Positions 9,357-18,740 of a stretch of DNA of 64,000 bases are shown in pieces. Under the pieces are notes generated by a model that saw only the letters and a list, made by a program, of their open reading frames with translations, was not told where the DNA came from and did not search any database. The first letter of the stretch is position 1. Each line of letters starts with the position of its first letter. This stretch comes from an uncultured Prolixibacteraceae bacterium (GTDB lineage: Bacteria > Bacteroidota > Bacteroidia > Bacteroidales > Prolixibacteraceae), in NCBI GenBank assembly GCA_937915865.1, contig CALGIG010000034.1, positions 1 through 64,000 of the forward strand. The letters are read 5' to 3'. The position numbers were made by a program, and so were the translations under genes.

Positions 9357-10238
9357 TTAATGGTACTTTTTTCTGCTATTGTCGCGAAATTCCTTTAAAG
9401 TAAGGCTGGTGTATTTCTTAAAAAACCTACTGAAATAGGCAGGGTCTTCAAAACCAAGATTATAAGCGATTTCTTTACCCGAGAGATTACTCGAATAAAG
9501 TAACTTCTTGGTTTCGTCGATTACTCGGTTACGAATTAACTCTCCGGCAGTAATACCGGTAATTCGTTTGGTTAATTCATTTAAACATGATGGATTTATG
9601 TCGAGCAATTCTGCATACCTTGATACATTTTTTTCATGCACAAAATTTTCTTCAATTAATTGTTTAAATCGAATAATGGTTGTGTCGGGAGTAACTTCAG
9701 GGTCTTCCTTTGGACCCAGGTTTTGTTGATCGAAAATACGCCTCGATTCAAGTAAGAAAAGATGGAGCAGATTTAAAACAATGTCTTGGCTATAGTTATC
9801 GGTGTGTAACGATTCGTTATATATTAAACCAGTGATATTCTTGAATTTGGCCCGGTTGACCGGATCAAGAGTAATCAGGCTTTTAAATTCAGGATTATTG
9901 AAAAGACGGTATTCTTTAAGCGGAACGTAATTCTTTTGGTTAAACTGTATAAACTCTTCATTGAAAAACATATAGGTTCCAGTAACCGATTCATCAATGT
10001 ACATGCGATGTTTCAAGCCTGGTTGAACGAACAGGATCGTATCGGCCCAAAGACTGTATTCAACAAAATCTGTGGCATGAATAGCTTCACCCGATTCGAC
10101 CCAAAAAATAGTATAAAAATCATGCAAGTGAGGCATATCGTTGTGCTGGATTTCCTGTTCATCGAAATCACCGATTTTCCGGATAGTAAAAATCTTTTCA
10201 GCATCTTCGCTATGCTGTCTGCCATTTTTCATTGACAT
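9357..10238 (-). CDS. AraC-family transcriptional regulator
   Basis: A 293-residue regulator. The N-terminal part is a cupin-like sensor (HNDMPHLHDFYTIFWVESG near residues 32-50). The C-terminal 100 residues hold the two AraC helix-turn-helix units, ending in the signature IAYNLGFEDPAYFSRFFKKYTSLTLKEFR. The start codon lies 7 bp after the stop of the OsmC gene on the same strand, so the two are likely co-transcribed. The AraC protein may respond to the stress handled by OsmC; the ligand is unknown. Confidence 0.9.
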   Translation of the reverse strand: MSMKNGRQHSEDAEKIFTIRKIGDFDEQEIQHNDMPHLHDFYTIFWVESGEAIHATDFVEYSLWADTILFVQPGLKHRMYIDESVTGTYMFFNEEFIQFNQKNYVPLKEYRLFNNPEFKSLITLDPVNRAKFKNITGLIYNESLHTDNYSQDIVLNLLHLFLLESRRIFDQQNLGPKEDPEVTPDTTIIRFKQLIEENFVHEKNVSRYAELLDINPSCLNELTKRITGITAGELIRNRVIDETKKLLYSSNLSGKEIAYNLGFEDPAYFSRFFKKYTSLTLKEFRDNSRKKYH

Positions 10239-10245
10239 TCTTTAC

Positions 10246-10662
10246 TTATTCAACAATTCTAATTTCAATCGAAAGATCCATTGCCCGACGGTACGCAGCC
10301 GAAACGCCACAATATTTATCCTCCGATAGTTTCACTGCTTTTTCGAGCTTGTCCATTGGCAAATTTTTTCCCTTAAACTGATATATGATCTTCATTTTAT
10401 AGTAACGCACCGGATGCTCTTCAGTAAGATCACCTTCAACAATTACATTAAAAGCCTCCGGTTCAACCTTCATCTTTTTTAGAATCATGATTACGTCAAT
10501 TCCGGTACAACCAGCCAATGCAGTTAGCATCAATTTTTTTGGACGAGGGCCCAAATCATCTCCCCCACCCTCTTTCGAGGCATCAATAACCAAATGGTGT
10601 CCATCCATATCACATTCAAAAGCCAGATTTTGCTTCCATGTCAAATCAAGTACATGTTTCAT
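10246..10662 (-). CDS. OsmC/Ohr-family peroxide-resistance protein
   Basis: A 138-residue OsmC-like protein. It carries the two conserved cysteines of the family, in LAGCTGIDVIMILKKM (near residue 51) and KYCGVSAAYRRA (near residue 118). Together with the family Arg/Glu these reduce organic hydroperoxides using thiols. Its length is typical. It is the first gene of a two-gene unit with the AraC regulator. The start at 10662 gives a standard OsmC N-terminus. Confidence 0.88.
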   Translation of the reverse strand: MKHVLDLTWKQNLAFECDMDGHHLVIDASKEGGGDDLGPRPKKLMLTALAGCTGIDVIMILKKMKVEPEAFNVIVEGDLTEEHPVRYYKMKIIYQFKGKNLPMDKLEKAVKLSEDKYCGVSAAYRRAMDLSIEIRIVE

Positions 10663-10886
10663 CTTTAAAATTTTTCTATTCCAACATTAATTTTCAACAC
10701 AATTTGCAGAAAAAGAATAAGGCCTTCTGATTTCAAAATATAAGTTCTCTCTGCCTTTAAAAATCATTTCCCGATTAACCAAACCCAAATTCTTTTAATT
10801 GCTAAAATACAATCGGTTTCGTTTATTGATTTTCAGAATTCGACCTCGCTACAACTCGATTAAACACGTGTTGCAAATCGAATAAT

Positions 10887-10931
10887 AGTTCTAAATTTAC
10901 GCCTTAATTTTTTAGTACTAAAATTAGAACT
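10887..10931. promoter_or_regulatory. Operator-like inverted repeat upstream of the Crp/Fnr gene
   Basis: In the 337-bp gap 10663-10999, AGTTCTAAATTTA (10887-10899) is mirrored by TAAAATTAGAACT (10919-10931). CTAAATTTA recurs directly at 10949-10957 in a similar 18-bp context, and again near 35971. TAAATTTA also resembles the -7 element. A separate palindrome, CGATT-CACGTG-AATCG, sits near 10856-10880. Together these look like the control region of the Crp/Fnr gene; which protein binds is unknown. Confidence 0.4.
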
Positions 10932-10999
10932 TAAGATTAAACTGAAATCTAAATTTAGCCCTAATTGTTTTTTAAGTAATTAACAAACAATATAACCCC

Positions 11000-11704
11000 A
11001 TGAGAAGTTCAATAAAAAAACCCGCCGAAGAGGAGTGCGATCTGAGTGGATTCCAACTGTTCAAAAAACTTACTGAACAGGAAATGGCCCAGCTTAACTA
11101 CGACAAAACCTGCTCGGTTTACAAAAAAGGAACAATTATTTACAGAGAGGGAAGCCGACTGACAGGTTTTTATTGTGTTACCCGTGGTATTCTGAAAATT
11201 TTCAAGACCGGGATCGACGGAAAAGAACAAATTATCCGCTTTGCAAAAAAAGGCGATATTATTGCATATCGCTCGCTCTTAAGCCAGGAACTGGCTTGCA
11301 CAACAGCCAAGGTTATTGAAGAATCGGTTCTTAGCCACATCCCATATCAAACGCTATTATACCTGATACAGAATAACTGGCAGTTTTCGCATCACATGCT
11401 TCAAATTGTTTGCAAAGAATTACGTGAAGCGAACGATTACATTACCGATATTGCTCAAAAAACTGTACGCGAGCGACTTGCTGAAGTGCTATTACTCCTG
11501 AAAGACGACTTTGACCTTGACAATGCTAAAACGTTGCAAATTTCGCTAACCCGGGAAGAACTTGCCAACATGGTTGGAACAGCTACCGAAAGTGTTATTC
11601 GTTTGTTATCGGAATTTAAACAGGATGGGCTCATCGATTTACAAGGCAGAAAAATAAAATTTACGAATGTTCAAGGGTTGACAAAAGTAGCCAACTTATT
11701 ATAA
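11000..11704 (+). CDS. Crp/Fnr-family transcriptional regulator
   Basis: A 234-residue regulator. Residues 20-140 form a cyclic-nucleotide-binding-like beta-barrel (KKGTIIYREGSRLTGFYCVTRGILKIFK, then GDIIAYRSLL). A Crp-type winged helix-turn-helix lies near residues 155-228, with LTREELANMVGTATESVIRLLSEFKQDGLI. A cysteine lies in the N-terminal segment (EEECDL), but there is no Fnr-type four-cysteine cluster, so oxygen sensing through an Fe-S centre is not supported. An inverted repeat upstream suggests autoregulation. A strong hairpin follows the gene. Confidence 0.9.
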   Translation: MRSSIKKPAEEECDLSGFQLFKKLTEQEMAQLNYDKTCSVYKKGTIIYREGSRLTGFYCVTRGILKIFKTGIDGKEQIIRFAKKGDIIAYRSLLSQELACTTAKVIEESVLSHIPYQTLLYLIQNNWQFSHHMLQIVCKELREANDYITDIAQKTVRERLAEVLLLLKDDFDLDNAKTLQISLTREELANMVGTATESVIRLLSEFKQDGLIDLQGRKIKFTNVQGLTKVANLL

Positions 11705-11724
11705 AACAAAATATTAGCAAGTAT

Positions 11725-11754
11725 AGAGGTGGTTTCATTGATGAAACGACCTCT
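11725..11754 (+). terminator. Rho-independent terminator after the Crp/Fnr gene
   Basis: Fourteen-base arms (11725-11738 and 11741-11754) pair with one G-G mismatch and a 2-nt apex, followed by a short T-rich tail. It lies 20 bp after the regulator's stop. Confidence 0.75.
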
Positions 11755-11821
11755 TTTCTTATCGGATTAAACAATCAGGGCCGATGTTAGTCGAAGTATA
11801 TCATTAAAAACAGAAATTCCG

Positions 11822-13075
11822 TTGAATTCAATACTTATAAAAAGTTGTACAGCTCTATTCCTCGTTTTTGCTTTTTCATTAAAAAATATAGCACAAACAA
11901 ATCCTGAAAATCAGACCCCAGATAAAGCCATCAATGATAGCATAAAAATATATAAACAAGTTCCACAGGCCGATCTGGTCGATGTTTTTCATCAATGGTT
12001 CAGGCTCAACCCATCAACAAAAAGCACCGACATACAACCAGGAGAAAAACCTGTATTTACACTTTTCCCAGCTATTGGATATACCCTTCAAACAAGTTAT
12101 GCTGCCATTTTATCGAGCAACCTGGTATTTTATACCTCAAATACTTCTGATTCAAGGCTTTCTGTTTTAAATATTAGCCCAACCTATTCAGTAAATAAAC
12201 AATTTATTTTTCCTGTTTTACTTAACATCTGGTTGCAGGGCGACAAATATAATCTGATTGGCGATTGGCGGTATATGAAATATCCGCAAAGCACATTCGG
12301 GCTCGGAAGTAACTCAACACTGTCTATGGAAAATCCGATGGACTTTAATTATCTGCGCATTTATCAGTATTTGACCCGAAAAATATCCAGAAAATTCACA
12401 GCTGGTCTGGGTTATACCATCGACTATCACTGGAATATAACAGAAGAAGGTTTTGCTGATGGAACAGTTTCTGATTATGATCGATATGGAACTTCGCCAC
12501 ACTCAACATCATCAGGTATAGCACTGATGCTTTGCCACGACAGTCGTCAAAACCCGGTAAATCCCAAACAAGGCGATAACATACAACTTATTCTGCGCAA
12601 CAACCTGAAATTTTTTGGCAGCGACCGAAACTGGCAATCATTATTGGTGAATGCTGCTAAATACATTCCACTGAATAAACGACAATCTCAAACACTGGCT
12701 TTTTGGAACTACGATTGGATTACTTTAAACGGACACCCGCCCTATCTCGATCTACCAGCAACCGGTTGGGATAACAGTTATAATACAGGACGTGGATTTA
12801 TACAAGGTCGGTTTCGAGGAAATACAATGTTTTATTTCGAAACAGAATATCGGTTCGACATAACCTGTAATGGTGTACTTGGCGGAGTATTATTCTCGAA
12901 TATCGAAACAGTTTCAAGCGCACCTTCGCGAAACCTCGAACAGTTACAACCCGGCTATGGACTGGGCATCCGAATCAAACTCAACAAAAAATCGAATACC
13001 AACCTGGCCATTGACTATGGCTTTGGAACCTCGGGAATGCGTGGATTTTCGGTGAATTTAGGCGAAGTGTTTTAA
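11822..13075 (+). CDS. BamA/TamA-type outer membrane beta-barrel protein
   Basis: A 417-residue exported protein that begins with TTG. The first 25 residues form a signal peptide (cleavage after NIAQ). Alternating amphipathic strands follow, and the end matches the bacterial surface antigen (D15) barrel: YNTGRGFIQGRFRG, then GLGIRIKLNKKSNTNLAIDYGFG and a C-terminal aromatic residue. No POTRA repeats are visible and the protein is about half the length of BamA, so it is not the essential assembly factor. It is probably a small outer membrane porin-like member of the superfamily. Confidence 0.75.
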   Translation: MNSILIKSCTALFLVFAFSLKNIAQTNPENQTPDKAINDSIKIYKQVPQADLVDVFHQWFRLNPSTKSTDIQPGEKPVFTLFPAIGYTLQTSYAAILSSNLVFYTSNTSDSRLSVLNISPTYSVNKQFIFPVLLNIWLQGDKYNLIGDWRYMKYPQSTFGLGSNSTLSMENPMDFNYLRIYQYLTRKISRKFTAGLGYTIDYHWNITEEGFADGTVSDYDRYGTSPHSTSSGIALMLCHDSRQNPVNPKQGDNIQLILRNNLKFFGSDRNWQSLLVNAAKYIPLNKRQSQTLAFWNYDWITLNGHPPYLDLPATGWDNSYNTGRGFIQGRFRGNTMFYFETEYRFDITCNGVLGGVLFSNIETVSSAPSRNLEQLQPGYGLGIRIKLNKKSNTNLAIDYGFGTSGMRGFSVNLGEVF

Positions 13076-13133
13076 GAGTACGGCAATTTGCAACCGCTGT
13101 TTTTTATTCTTATGAATTACAATTAGCTGCACG

Positions 13134-14390
13134 TTAGCGGGCAATCCAGTCTTCGGGGTCCATCTTTTCGTTTTCGCGCCAAATCTGAAATTTAAGTACC
13201 GTTTTCGAATCTTCGTCCTCGTCGGTACCTATGGTACCAATGGTTTGCTTGATAGCCACTTTTTCGCCCTGTTTCACCTGCACATTTACAAGGTTCGAGT
13301 AAACAGTGAGGTATCTACCGTGACGAATAATTACTGCCATATTTCCACCCGTAACCATGAAAACACGGCTAATCTCGCCTGCAAATACAGACCTGGCTTT
13401 CATTCCCGGAACAGTTGAAATATCTACACCATTATTTTTCACCTGAATATTTTTCAATACCGGATGTTGATGCACCCCAAAATGATCGGTGATTACACCA
13501 CGCTCAACCGGCCAAGGCAGACGGCGTTTATTTTGTTCAAATTTATCCGATGCCAATTTTTCTTCAGGAGTTAATTCAATTCGGGGGCTTCCCGTTGTTT
13601 TACCGCTCGGTTTTTCAGTTTTGCCAGCAGCAGCAGCCTTTCTTTCGCGTTCTTTTTCGCGTTCTCGGGCTTTTCGCACTTCCTCTTCAATAATTTGCTG
13701 AATTTCACGACTTAATTGTGCTTCAATTTGCTGCTGTTCCTTAAGCTTCTTTTCAAATTCTTTTTGCTTTTTCTGAAGTGTAGTTAAATATTGACCCTGC
13801 TGATTTTTCTCTTTGGAAAGTTTTTGCGTTTCCTGCTTTTTTGACTCTAAAAGAACCTCTTTTTCGGCTTTCTGAAGCTGTAATTTACTCACTTTCACCT
13901 GTATCAAATCCCTAATCCACTCGATTAATTCAGCCTGTTGTTTGCGATATTCCGAATAATGTTTCAGGTACATCATTCGCTTATAAGCCTGATTAAAACT
14001 GTTAGCCGAAAGGATAAAAAGTAATTTGTCATAACTATTTTGATTCTTTTGAGCAAAAACAATCATTTTGGCGTACTCTTTCTTTAGATCTTCCAAATCG
14101 TTGTTCATCGAAGCTACAAGCCAGGCATTCTGATCGATAAACCCGCTTAAAACAGTTACTTCCGAATTAATTCCATTGATTAAGTTTGCGCGTAACTCAA
14201 TCTGCTTGTTCAGAATTTTATACTTATTCAGTGTTTTTGTCTGGTTTTTTTTTGTGTCTTCCAGAAGTTTAGTCGTTTGTTTAATTTGCTCGTTGGTTTT
14301 TTGCTTCTTTTTACGCAATTCGTCAAGCGACTGTCCATTGACTACACTACCAGCCAGTAAAAAAACTGAAAGAAGTATAATTAATCTCAT
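13134..14390 (-). CDS. EnvC-like murein hydrolase activator with a degenerate LytM domain
   Basis: A 418-residue periplasmic protein. The start at 14390 gives a signal peptide (residues 1-19) and avoids overlap with the upstream gene; the longer reading from 14450 is unlikely. Residues 25-260 are a long coiled coil rich in Lys, Gln and Glu. Residues 289-418 are an M23/LytM domain, but the zinc and catalytic positions are changed: His to Asn in NNGVD (319), His to Asn in YSN (366), and no HxH before FQIW. Loss of these residues is the mark of EnvC/NlpD-type proteins, which activate amidases instead of cutting peptidoglycan. It is the last gene of a cluster with DUF4292, TPR and dut genes. Confidence 0.85.
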   Translation of the reverse strand: MRLIILLSVFLLAGSVVNGQSLDELRKKKQKTNEQIKQTTKLLEDTKKNQTKTLNKYKILNKQIELRANLINGINSEVTVLSGFIDQNAWLVASMNNDLEDLKKEYAKMIVFAQKNQNSYDKLLFILSANSFNQAYKRMMYLKHYSEYRKQQAELIEWIRDLIQVKVSKLQLQKAEKEVLLESKKQETQKLSKEKNQQGQYLTTLQKKQKEFEKKLKEQQQIEAQLSREIQQIIEEEVRKAREREKERERKAAAAGKTEKPSGKTTGSPRIELTPEEKLASDKFEQNKRRLPWPVERGVITDHFGVHQHPVLKNIQVKNNGVDISTVPGMKARSVFAGEISRVFMVTGGNMAVIIRHGRYLTVYSNLVNVQVKQGEKVAIKQTIGTIGTDEDEDSKTVLKFQIWRENEKMDPEDWIAR

Positions 14391-14394
14391 ACGC

Positions 14395-15282
14395 CTAACG
14401 ATTAATCCGTGTATATTTATCCGGAACTTTAAAATGAACTTCATTTTCATTTTCGGTTGAAAAACCTGAAAATTTAATATGAAGTTGTATAAAACTATCT
14501 GGACTCTTATAATCGAGCAACATTTCTCCCGGGTACAATTGCTTATCTACTTGTTGAAAATCAGAAAAATCAATGTTTAAATTACGCGAATTAGCTGAAT
14601 CAACAAGTTTAATTTTCCGAAGTTTAAACGTTTCCGGATCAACATAAACCGATTGTTTAACAGGCGTATCCGGAACTAACTTACGGGCTTTCCGCGCTTG
14701 TTTCCGTTCGCTTATATGCACATTTTCTTTTTGTGGTTTTAGCTTTTTCTCCGACTCTAAAACATACATTCCCGAATCGATTTTAGCTTCGTAATCACGT
14801 ATCTCGCGGTTGGGTTTCTGATCGCCAAGAGCAAATATATTATTCGAAATTATAGCATTTACAGTTTCAAAATCTAAATCCATGTCCATCAACGAACTTA
14901 AATAGCTATAATCATCAACTAAATACTTCTTTTCAAGGTAATTGATAAACTTAACACTGTCCGGTGTTAACCAAACCCGGGCCACTGAAATGTTCATCTT
15001 GGTAAGCATTATAACAATCTGCTTATTTTTCTCAGCAAAAATACTGGCTCTGAATGATGCTTTGGTTTTCCCGTTATCAAACTGACAATTGATTTTTTTA
15101 ATTGCTAAATGTTTGTAATCGAAAACATTATATTCGATATTTCGGATAAGCTTGTTAGTGCTCATTGGCTTTACAAATGCAACAGTCTTAGTGGCAACCC
15201 TTGTACTTCTACACGACGAAAAACTTACCGCTAACAGAATTGCAATAATGCCAAAGTATTTTTTTAACTTATTGTTTTTCAA
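14395..15282 (-). CDS. DUF4292 outer-membrane lipoprotein
   Basis: A 295-residue lipoprotein with a lipobox SFSSC ending near residue 24. The rest matches DUF4292, which has a LolA/LolB-like half-barrel fold: ASFRASIFAEKNKQIVIML, then VNAIISNNIFALG, and a YPGEMLLDYKSP strand near the end. In Bacteroidota this gene commonly lies between a TPR gene and an EnvC-like gene, as here (9 bp after the TPR gene, 4 bp before envC). It may help move or seat lipids or lipoproteins; this is not shown. A basic stretch near residues 190-205 is unusual. Confidence 0.82.
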   Translation of the reverse strand: MKNNKLKKYFGIIAILLAVSFSSCRSTRVATKTVAFVKPMSTNKLIRNIEYNVFDYKHLAIKKINCQFDNGKTKASFRASIFAEKNKQIVIMLTKMNISVARVWLTPDSVKFINYLEKKYLVDDYSYLSSLMDMDLDFETVNAIISNNIFALGDQKPNREIRDYEAKIDSGMYVLESEKKLKPQKENVHISERKQARKARKLVPDTPVKQSVYVDPETFKLRKIKLVDSANSRNLNIDFSDFQQVDKQLYPGEMLLDYKSPDSFIQLHIKFSGFSTENENEVHFKVPDKYTRINR

Positions 15283-15291
15283 TTTATTGTT

Positions 15292-17049
15292 CTATTTATC
15301 GATAAACTTACCAAGTTTAATTTTTTCACTCAAAAGTTTGGACCCATCGCCAACCTGAAGTGCTTTTTTCCATTGTTCTATGGCTTTTTCTTTTTCACCA
15401 AGAAGACTCAAAATATCGCCATAATGTTCAATAATCGTTCCGTTTTTATCACCACCAAATTTCATGGCCGATTCCATATAAAATTTGGCGAGATTGTAAT
15501 CCTTACGCATAAACAATACCCAGGCATAAGTATCCAGGTAAGTGGAATTTTCAGGATTAGCACGAACCGCTTTACTGCTTAATTCTTCAGCTTTTGCTAA
15601 ATTTTCGTTACGCAACGAAAGGTAATAAGCATAATTATTCATGGCCATCCAATTTTCAGGATCGAGTTTTATAACCTCATCAAAAGCTTGAAAAGCTTCG
15701 TTTACCTTGTCAAGTTTATAATAGGCTTCTGCTTTGTACAGCGCAAACTGTACCTGCAAAATCTTGTTATCGAGTACATAAGTTTCACCTTCTTTCAAAA
15801 CCTCAAGCGCTTCGGTATATTTCTCAAGTTGAAGGCAGGCTACCGCTTTTAAACCATACAATGTTGCCTGGTTTGGAAATAAAGTTAACGCTTTTTCAGT
15901 ATCCGAATACACACTCTTGAAATCGCCTAAATCATTATTAATTAAGATCAAGCGTTCCCAAATCATGTAATTATCTTTTTCGGTTAACAAAACTTTGCGT
16001 AACTGATCTCGTGCTTCAACCATTTTTCCTTTACTGATAAGGAATTCGGCATAAAGAGTAAAAACACGATAATCTTCTGAATTTGTTTTAACCAATATGT
16101 CAACTAGTTCCGAAACCTGATCATCGGTAAAGAATGGTTTATCCTGGCCCGAAGTGATCATGAGATAAAACTGAATTTTTGTTTCAACCTCAGCTGATTT
16201 ATTTTGAAAAGCTTTTTTTAAGTATTCCCAAGCTTTTTCTTTATTGTCATGTTCTTTGTAGTACGAAGTCAGTGAAAATAAAACAAAACCATTGCCAGGG
16301 TCTATTTCCAGAATTTTCATATAATATTTCAAGGCATTGGCATCATCTTTTTCGGATAAGTAATAATCGGCCATTAAACCATAATAACGTGGCTCTTTGG
16401 GATTATTGTCGATCAGTTTTTGTAACTCAGCAAGAGCTTCTTTTTTCTTTCCTGCAGCTTGATAAACCTGTTGTTTTTCAACAGCGATCTGATCGTTTAT
16501 ACCAACCTTTTTCTCCAAAAGATCATAATATTCGATGGCTTTATCGTACTCTTTTGCCGATGAAAGCAGAGCCGCTGTCATGTATAAATATTCTAAATTT
16601 TCCTGATCATTCTGGTAAAGTTGCTGATAAACCTCCGCTGCTTGCTTAAACTGTTTTCCCTGCTGGTAAATCTGAGCCAATAATACTTTATACCATTTGT
16701 TTTCGGAATCTATCTTTGTAGCTTTTTCGAGTAAGAGCGAAGCGCTGGTCATATCGCCGTTTCCGCTATGAATTTTAGCCAGCTCGAACATGGCCGAAGT
16801 CGAATTCGGATTTATTTGCAAACATTTAGAAAACAAAGCAATAGCTGCCTGTTGATTACCAATCATCCGCTGTTTCAGGCCTTCGATAAACGTATATTCA
16901 AATTCGTTTTTGTCATTTTCTGAAATAGTGTTTTCCTGAACAACAGCAGTTGGAGCTGGTACCGTTTTCTTCTCCTTTTTTTTGGCAGTGGCATGAATCG
17001 AAATCAACATCGATGCAGCAACCAAATATGCAAAATATATCTTCTTCAT
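15292..17049 (-). CDS. Exported tetratricopeptide-repeat protein
   Basis: A 585-residue protein with a signal peptide at residues 1-21. The start at 17049 is preferred because it gives this signal peptide and follows the dut stop by 4 bp; the longer reading runs into dut. TPR motifs run through almost the whole length, for example ALKYYMKILEIDPGNGFVLF and AFQAFDEVIKLDPENWMAMN. TPR proteins are scaffolds. Its place between dut and the DUF4292/EnvC genes is conserved in this phylum, so it may act with them at the envelope. Confidence 0.85.
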   Translation of the reverse strand: MKKIYFAYLVAASMLISIHATAKKKEKKTVPAPTAVVQENTISENDKNEFEYTFIEGLKQRMIGNQQAAIALFSKCLQINPNSTSAMFELAKIHSGNGDMTSASLLLEKATKIDSENKWYKVLLAQIYQQGKQFKQAAEVYQQLYQNDQENLEYLYMTAALLSSAKEYDKAIEYYDLLEKKVGINDQIAVEKQQVYQAAGKKKEALAELQKLIDNNPKEPRYYGLMADYYLSEKDDANALKYYMKILEIDPGNGFVLFSLTSYYKEHDNKEKAWEYLKKAFQNKSAEVETKIQFYLMITSGQDKPFFTDDQVSELVDILVKTNSEDYRVFTLYAEFLISKGKMVEARDQLRKVLLTEKDNYMIWERLILINNDLGDFKSVYSDTEKALTLFPNQATLYGLKAVACLQLEKYTEALEVLKEGETYVLDNKILQVQFALYKAEAYYKLDKVNEAFQAFDEVIKLDPENWMAMNNYAYYLSLRNENLAKAEELSSKAVRANPENSTYLDTYAWVLFMRKDYNLAKFYMESAMKFGGDKNGTIIEHYGDILSLLGEKEKAIEQWKKALQVGDGSKLLSEKIKLGKFIDK

Positions 17050-17053
17050 GTTT

Positions 17054-17488
17054 CTAATTTTTACCTGTGTGTCCGAAACCACCAGCCCCACGCACTGTTT
17101 CTTCCAATACATCAACCATTTCCCAGGCAATATGTTCGTGTCTTGCAATTACCATCTGACAAATACGCTCACCATGCTGAATAACAAAATCTTCATTCGA
17201 CAGATTGATCAAAATAATTCCAACTTCTCCCCGATAGTCGGCATCAATAGTTCCCGGCGAATTCAAAACTGTAATCCCCTTTTTTAGAGCCAAACCGCTT
17301 CTCGGTCTAATTTGGGCTTCGTAGCCAACTGGTAATTCAATAAACAAACCTGTTGGTACCAAAATCCTTCCAAGTGGTTTTAAAACTATTGGTTCTGTAA
17401 GGTTTGCACGAATGTCCATACCAGCCGAATGAATTGTGCTATATTCGGGCAGTGGGTTATTGGATTGGTTGACAATTTTTACAATCAT
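17054..17488 (-). CDS. dut: dUTP diphosphatase
   Basis: A 144-residue trimeric dUTPase that converts dUTP to dUMP. All five motifs are present: SAGMDIRA, PRSGLA, GTIDADYRGEVGIILIN, ERICQMVIA and RGAGGFGHTG with the C-terminal arm. The start at 17488 (MIVKIVNQSNNPLPEY) matches the family. Longer starts at 17497 and 17515 exist, but a -7 promoter element overlaps 17515, so that one is very unlikely. It is the first gene of the dut-TPR-DUF4292-envC cluster. Confidence 0.93.
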   Translation of the reverse strand: MIVKIVNQSNNPLPEYSTIHSAGMDIRANLTEPIVLKPLGRILVPTGLFIELPVGYEAQIRPRSGLALKKGITVLNSPGTIDADYRGEVGIILINLSNEDFVIQHGERICQMVIARHEHIAWEMVDVLEETVRGAGGFGHTGKN

Positions 17489-17512
17489 TTTTTTCATTAA
17501 ATTTTGAAACGG

Positions 17513-17520
17513 CAAAGATA
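17513..17520 (-). promoter_or_regulatory. Candidate -7 promoter element for dut
   Basis: Minus-strand TATCTTTG matches TAnnTTTG. Transcription would begin around 17506, which rules out the start codon at 17515 and favours 17488 or 17497. Confidence 0.45.
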
Positions 17521-17575
17521 TGGATTAAATGTCGTAAAGAATAATTTCAAACTTTTGTGTTAACAATATTTATAA

Positions 17576-18706
17576 CTATTCAATCCTCATAAAATCAGCC
17601 ATAATTATATCCGAAATAAATAAACCCTCCTCATTTAAACATACCTTATCTTGCACATTAATAACATGACCCGACTTCAAATATTTCTCTTTCATCCGGC
17701 GAAAATGAATACCAAATTCCTGAGGATATTCCCGATCTATAATGTTTTCTGAAATTCCCCAAATTGTTCGCATACCTGTAATAATGTAATCGTTATACTT
17801 ATCATAAATTGATAAAATCTCAGATTCACTGTATGGTTTGTTATTTTCAATTCCATCCAGGTAACCTGGTATTGAAGAAACATTCCATCGACGGCTTTTT
17901 AAATTAAATGAATGAGCAGAAGGTCCAATACCCAAGTATTTTTCATTTTTCCAATACGACGAATTGTGTTTCGAATAATATCCCGGCTTACAGAAATTGG
18001 AAATTTCGTAATGCTCAAATCCAGCGCTTTTCAAACGGCTAATCAATAGCTGAAATTGTTTCAAACTAAGTTCATCAGGTAATTCTTTTAAAATACCTTT
18101 TTTGAGCTGATCATAAAAAACAGTTCCTTCGTGGTAAGTCAGGTTATAAGCCGAAATGTGCTGAACATCAAGTTCTATAGCTATTTCAATGTTTCTCTCC
18201 CACTCTTCCAGTTTTTGATTAGGTAAACCGTAAATCAGGTCGATACTAATATTTGAGAAGCCAGCTCTCTTTGCCCATTTCACCGATTGAACAGCCTGAA
18301 AAACGCCATGTCGCCGGTTCATCAATTTCAAATCAGCTTCTGAAAATGACTGGATTCCCATACTCAGCCTATTGTAGCCAATTTCACGAAGATAAGATAA
18401 AGTAGCCTGGGTCAGATCGTCGGGGTTGGCTTCCAAAGTTATCTCAGCTTCAGAAGAAACTTTGTAATTAGCTTGTATTGTTTCAATAAGTTCTTTTAAC
18501 TCGTTAACTACAAGCACCGATGGTGTACCGCCGCCCAAATAAATCGTTTTTATTTCATCAGAAGAAAGTTCACCCGAGCGATCGATAAGTTCTTGTTTCA
18601 GCGCTTCAAAAACGCGTGCTTTATTCAATAAATCTGTTGATTTGAAGAAATCACAATAATGGCATCGCTTCCGGCAAAATGGGATATGAATGTAAATTCC
18701 AGCCAT
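17576..18706 (-). CDS. hemW: Radical SAM heme chaperone HemW
   Basis: A 376-residue radical SAM protein. The iron-sulfur motif near residues 11-20 is CRKRCHYCDF, that is CxxxCxxCxF; the Phe in place of a fourth Cys separates HemW from the coproporphyrinogen oxidase HemN. A GGGTPS motif lies near residue 58, and a HemN C-terminal domain follows. HemW transfers heme to respiratory enzymes and is often wrongly named HemN. It follows the Rrf2 gene by 34 bp on the same strand. Confidence 0.92.
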   Translation of the reverse strand: MAGIYIHIPFCRKRCHYCDFFKSTDLLNKARVFEALKQELIDRSGELSSDEIKTIYLGGGTPSVLVVNELKELIETIQANYKVSSEAEITLEANPDDLTQATLSYLREIGYNRLSMGIQSFSEADLKLMNRRHGVFQAVQSVKWAKRAGFSNISIDLIYGLPNQKLEEWERNIEIAIELDVQHISAYNLTYHEGTVFYDQLKKGILKELPDELSLKQFQLLISRLKSAGFEHYEISNFCKPGYYSKHNSSYWKNEKYLGIGPSAHSFNLKSRRWNVSSIPGYLDGIENNKPYSESEILSIYDKYNDYIITGMRTIWGISENIIDREYPQEFGIHFRRMKEKYLKSGHVINVQDKVCLNEEGLFISDIIMADFMRIE

Positions 18707-18740
18707 GGAAGACAGTTAAAATAAACAAAAAAATATCAAA

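Noticed and set aside
10864..10875. CACGTG palindrome as a further parS site
   Set aside because: The flanks do not match GTTN/NAAC; only the central six bases agree. The same holds for CACGTG at 1136-1141.
17489..17515. Longer start of dut at 17515
   Set aside because: A TAnnTTTG element overlaps this codon, so transcription would begin downstream of it, and the family N-terminus begins at 17488.
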